Both the position numbers and the translations under genes were made by a program. From the NCBI GenBank assembly GCA_041402045.1, contig JAWKSZ010000031.1, positions 14,645 to 78,644 on the forward strand: a DNA stretch of 64,000 nucleotides. Direction: 5' to 3'. Source of the stretch: JAGQRJ01 sp041402045 (GTDB lineage Bacteria > Planctomycetota > J058). This document shows positions 59,755-64,000 of this stretch, in pieces. Position 1 is the first letter of the stretch, and each line of letters opens with the position of its first letter. The notes beneath the pieces are model-generated. The model was not told the DNA's origin. It searched no databases and saw nothing but the letters and a program-made list of their open reading frames with translations.

Positions 59755-62700
59755 CTACTGCCCGCCGATCGCGTTGCGGAGATCGGCGAGCAGCCGCTCG
59801 GCAGTCGCCTGGTCCGCGGCCGAGGCGACCTGGTCGGGCGCGCCCGTGCGCTGCCGGCGCTGGAGCGCTCGAGGCGCCCGATCAGCGCAGCGCTGGCCTT
59901 GGCCACGTGGTCCTTGCCAAGACGGGTCCCGGTCGCGAGCTCAGCACGGGCTGCGTCGGCGGTGCTCCCCGAGCCGAGCTGCCGGCCTTCAGGGGGTGCG
60001 GCGGGCGCCCTTGAACATGTCGTCGATCACGTTCTGTAGCTTGGGATCGGAGACCTGGGGCTTGGTCAGGACGCGCGCGTCGCCGCGCTGAATCGCGTCG
60101 TAGGCGCTCCGCGCCGCGGAGGGCGAGTCGAACCCGGCGCCGTCCGATCACTTGAGGAAGCGGCGAAGTCGTCTGCCTGCCCCCGGAGAGGTCCTCGAGG
60201 GCCGCCTTGCCGCCGCGGCGGGCCTGCTGCGCGGTCTTGGCCGCCTGGCCCACGTCGCCCGCGGTGTCGGCGACCTCCGCGGCCGCGTCCAGCGTTGGCC
60301 GCGGTGCCGGCGCGCCCGCGCGCCGCGCGGTCGGGCCGCCCTGGCCGCCCGGAGCCCTCGGCGGCGCGCTTGGCGGCCTTGCTCGCCTTGACCGCCTTGG
60401 CGGCGGCGGTGATCGCTTGGATCGCCTTGATCGAGCCGATCGCCGCGGTCCCGACCGCCGCCGCGCCGTAGCCCGTCATGCGCAGGGCCTTCCAGCGGTC
60501 GTTCTTCCAGGCGTCGACGTACTCCTCGAACTTGTCGACGGTCCCGTCGCCGATCTGGCGCGCGACCTCCTTGAGGATCGCGGGGTCTTCCTTGATCGCC
60601 GCGATCGCCTCGCCGAGGTCGACCCAGGTCTGCTTCTTGAACAGATCGGCCACGCCCATGACGGTGTCGCCGACGTAGTTGCCGGCGCCGCGCAGGAGCT
60701 CGTACTTCCCGCGGTCCATGGGGTTCAGGTGGGTGGCGGCGGCCTCGTCCAGCGCGTTCAGCCCGCGCTCGAACACGTTGGGCTGATCGGCGGTGGTCGG
60801 CGCGCCGCGGCCCGGGGTGGCCTCGAGGCCCCAGGGGTCGTTGAAGCGCACGGGGTCGTTGAGCGCGTAGGCGTAGAGGTTCACCCCGCCCAGGCGACCC
60901 GAGGGGTCGGGGGTCAGGAACCGGCCCAGGTCCGCGTCGTAGCTGCGCGCGCGGCAGTCGTAGAGCCCGGTGGTCGAGTCGAGGCTGCGCGCGGTGTAGC
61001 GCCAGGGGTTCCAGGCCGCCGCCGCGCCCTGGGCGCCCCGGTCCTCGCCGAAGGGTCCGTAGGCGTAGCGCGCGGCGAGCTCGCCCTCGGGCCCGCTGAT
61101 CGCGGTGACCGAGCCCACGAGGTCGGTGTGGTAGGCGTAGCTCCCGTCCTCGCGCTGGGCGAGGAGCAGGTCGTCGACCTGCTCGCCGTGGAGGTAGCGG
61201 GTGGTCCACTCGCCGTCCACGCGCACGCCGAGGACGTGGGTCCCGTCGTTGAGCTCGAACACGCGGCCCTGGGCGTCCTCGCGCCAGAGGCGGGTCCCGT
61301 CCGGGGCGTAGCCGTAGCGCACGCTGCCCGCGGGGCCGGTGGCCTCGAGCAGGTGCCCGTCGGCGTCGTAGCGGTAGCGGGTCTCGCCGTCGGGGCCCTC
61401 GCGCCGCACCAGCGCGCCGCGGGCGTCGTAGTGCAGGGTCTCCTCGCCCTGGCCCACCACCCGGTTGCCGGCGCCCAGCTCGAAGTCGCGCTGCACCCCG
61501 TCCACGGCGTCGGCCACCCGGTTGCCCTGGGCGTCCCAGGCGTAGTCCAGGCGCTCGGCGCCCTCGGCGGCGAGCAGCTGCCCCCGGGCGTCGTAGGTGT
61601 AGCGCACGGTGCGCTCGCCGGCGGTGTGGCTGACCACGTGCCCGGCGGCGTCGTAGGCGTAGGCGTGGCGCTCGAGCAGCGCGTCGCCCTGGCGGGTGAC
61701 CGACTCGGTCAGGCGCTCCTTGTCGTAGTCGAAGGAGGTGACCGCGCCGTTGGGGTAGCGCACCTGCGCCCGGCGCCCGTCGGGGAGCAGCTCGAACTCG
61801 ACCCGGGCCCCGTCCGCGACGAGCGCTGTCAGGCGACCCTGGGCGTCGCGCTCGTAGCGGGTCTCGCCCCAAGGCAGCTCGGCGCTCCGACGCTGGCCGT
61901 GCGCGTCGTAGGCGTAGCGGATCGTGGTCCCCAGCGCCTGGTTGTGCAGCTCGGCGAGCTGGCCGTCCGGGGCGTAGCGGTAGGTGAGGGTGGTCTCGGC
62001 GTTGCGCCAGCGCACGAGGCGCCCGCGGGTGTCGTAGTCGAGCTCCTCGCGGCCCTCGGGGGTCTGGCGCTCCACGAGGCGCCCGCGGCGGTCGTAGCGG
62101 TAGCGGATCGTGACGTCGCCCCGGGTCTCGGAGACGAGCTGGCCCTGCGCGTCGAAGCGCAGGGTCGCGTCGCCGGCGCTGGGGTCGTGGACCACGAGCA
62201 CGCCGGGCTCGGGGCGCTCGTAGCGCACGGTGTTGCCCTGGGCGTCGCTGTAGGCGACCAGCTCGCCGCGCTCGCCGTAGCTGCAGCGCAGGAGCTCGCC
62301 CTCCTCGTCGGCGGCGCGGGTCAGGAGCCCGCGGCCGTCGTACTCGTAGCGCAGGGTCCGCCCGCTGGCGTCGCGCCAGGCGAGGGGCCGGCCGGCCTCG
62401 TCGTAGGACGCGGCGTAGACCAGCCCGCGCTGGTCGCGGACGAGGGCGCTGCGGCCCTTGGCCACGAACTCGGTCTCGCGCCCGTCGGGGGTCACGATCC
62501 GCTGGACCTGACCGTCCTGGTCGCGCTCGAGGCGGGTCACCTGCCCGGCGCGGGCGGCGCCGACCACATAGCCCCGCGCGTCGCGCTGGTAGCTGGTCAC
62601 CACCCCGCGAGCGTCCTGGTGCTTGATCAGCGCGCCCCAGGCGTCGTAGGCGAAGCGCTCGGCGCCCCGGGGGCCCTCGCGCAGGGTCACCTGCCCGGCG

Positions 62701-63737
62701 TCGTTGCGCACGAAGCGCAGCTCGGCGCCGCTGGGGAGGATCACGCGAGCGGGCTGACGCGCGGCGCCCTCGTAGCTCCACTGGGTCACGCCCTCGGGGG
62801 TCTCGAGGGCGATCAGGCGCTCCAGGCGGTCGAAGGCGCGGCGCAGGAGCACGGCGCCCTCGCGCTCGACGCGCACCAGGCGCAGCCGGGCGTCGAAGCG
62901 GGTCTCGGTGCGGCCCTGGGCCCCCTCTACCACGAGCTGGCGTTGGGCCTCGGAGTAGCGCAGGGTCTCGCGCTCGCCCGAGCGCCGGACCTCGGCGACC
63001 ACGGTCCAGGCCGGGTCCTCGCCGTAGGTCACGTCGAGGGGCGCGCGCCCGCCCTCGAGGGCGCAGGCGCGGCCCTGGGCGTCGTAGCGCACCTGGGTCG
63101 CGCCGACCTGGGCCAGGCGGCCCTCGGCGTAGGAGTAGACCTCGTCGCCCAGCGGGCCAGTGACCGAGCTCAGGGCCTCGCCCTGGTAGCGGTAGACCAC
63201 GTCGGCGCCGGGGGCGCGGAGCTGGGTCAGGCGCCCGGCGCGGTCGCGCTCGACGGTGAGCCGGCCCCACACGCCTTGGACGCCGCCGATCCCGTCGCCG
63301 GCGGGCTCGAACTCGAGGCGCCCGCCGGCGCGCTCGAGGGCGAGGGGGGTGCCGAGGGCGTCGAACCACAGCACGTCGCCGCGGGCGAGGTCTTCCAGGC
63401 GATAGCCCTGGTCGGTGGTGGTCACCCGCAGGGGGTCGCCGCTGACGGTGACCCAGGCCGCGCCGTCGCGCACGAGCTCGAGGGCCTGCGCGTCGAGGGT
63501 CAGGACCCACGCCTCGTCGCCGTCCACGTGGAGCGCGGCGTCGAGGGTGGTGAGCCAGGTGTCGCCGGCCCAGCGGCGCACGACGTGGAGCGCGCCCGGG
63601 CCCTCGCCGAGGACGAGGTCGGTGCGCTCGCAGACGGGGGAGGCGCTGATCGGGTCGATGTCGACGCGGGGCGCGGCGAGGGCGGCGGTACAGAGGGTGA
63701 GCCCGGCTGCCAGGAAGAGCGCGATGGTACGTTTCAA
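59755..63737 (-). CDS. RHS repeat protein with unassigned C-terminal domain, 3' end frameshifted (Rhs-4)
   Basis: About 1325 residues. The TTG at 63737 is the best start: AAGAAGAGG precedes it, and LKRTIALFLAAGLTLCTAAL aligns with the Rhs-1/2 signal peptides. YD repeats run intact to the core end (GLYDCRARSYDADLGRFLTP ... DPWGL) and the pre-toxin (DTVMGVADLFKKQTWVDLGE ... MTGYGAAAV). Downstream of about 60340 the frame breaks at about five places. Joined fragments read TLDAAAEVADTAGDVGQAAK, FDSPSAARSAYDAIQRGDAR, KLQNVIDDMFKGARR, STADAARAELATGTRLGKDH and ERLLADLRNAIGGQ with a stop at 59755. From memory this resembles a C-terminal segment found in other Rhs/polymorphic proteins ('STADAxRxELATG...'), of unknown activity. 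Confidence 0.85.
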
Positions 63738-64000
63738 GACGACCTCTTCTTTCCCTCTCGCCCCGAACGAGCGCAAGGCCTGGGCCGTAGGACAACGGGG
63801 TCACCTGCAGGCGACTTAGCGCGATCGCCCAGAATCGAGTGTCGCCGCTGGGCGCCATTGCGTTTCACGCGGAAGCCTCTGCGCCGTCTGGAATTCCGCC
63901 CCCGGGAGGAGAACTCGACGGCCCCGGGTCGCCCCGGCCTGAACCCCACGCCAGGACCGGGGTAAGGATCACGCGCCGTGCTCCAGGCGGACGGGAGGAC

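Overview
The window is GC-rich (above 70% by eye), densely coded bacterial DNA from a double-membrane organism. It has several lipoproteins, proteins that look like outer-membrane beta barrels, a Ser/Thr kinase fused to a sulfatase-modifying-factor-like domain, and four Rhs proteins. The style of the F-ATPase gamma subunit (KITRTMELIATAK start) and the kinase/FGE fusion suggest Planctomycetota, with Myxococcota-like bacteria as the alternative. No rRNA or intact tRNA gene is visible.

Layout. 1-6481 (minus): two tandem Rhs genes, one running off the window edge and one complete with a C-terminal Fic domain. 6706-7884: saccharopine-dehydrogenase-like oxidoreductase. 7980-11189: large lipoprotein with 13 sialidase-type Asp boxes. 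11375-22706: surface glycoconjugate locus, with an epimerase and an asparagine-synthase-like amidotransferase on plus, a beta barrel, a tightly overlapping minus operon (methyltransferase, epimerase, glycosyltransferase, flippase), a GNAT acetyltransferase and a second asparagine synthase. 22839-30878: two lipoproteins, a zinc-ribbon multispanning membrane protein and a giant AsmA/DUF748-like protein. 31010-33019: membrane Ser/Thr kinase. 33057-33560: tandem palindromic non-coding repeat. 33697-36669: two exported proteins and a small membrane protein. 36872-44082 (minus): complete nine-gene F-ATPase operon. 44322-46287: NfeD-type membrane protease pair. 46310-47512: two small unrecognised genes, the first lower in GC. 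47826-53231: large lipoprotein, a 26-residue-repeat protein and a beta-barrel protein. 53259-63737: two further Rhs genes flanking an SGNH hydrolase and a broken gene.

Main points. The four Rhs paralogs share a Sec-type N-terminus and an Rhs core. The three with visible C-termini also share a pre-toxin segment ending in an MTGYGA motif, and then carry different C-termini: Fic, kinase-like, and an unassigned domain. None has an evident adjacent immunity gene. A second recurrent feature is single-base indels, mostly at G/C runs: scattered through genes from 18 to 45 kb and concentrated at 56.6-57.7, 58.2-58.6 and 59.1-60.35 kb. Many look like sequencing errors, so gene-decay calls here need raw-read support.
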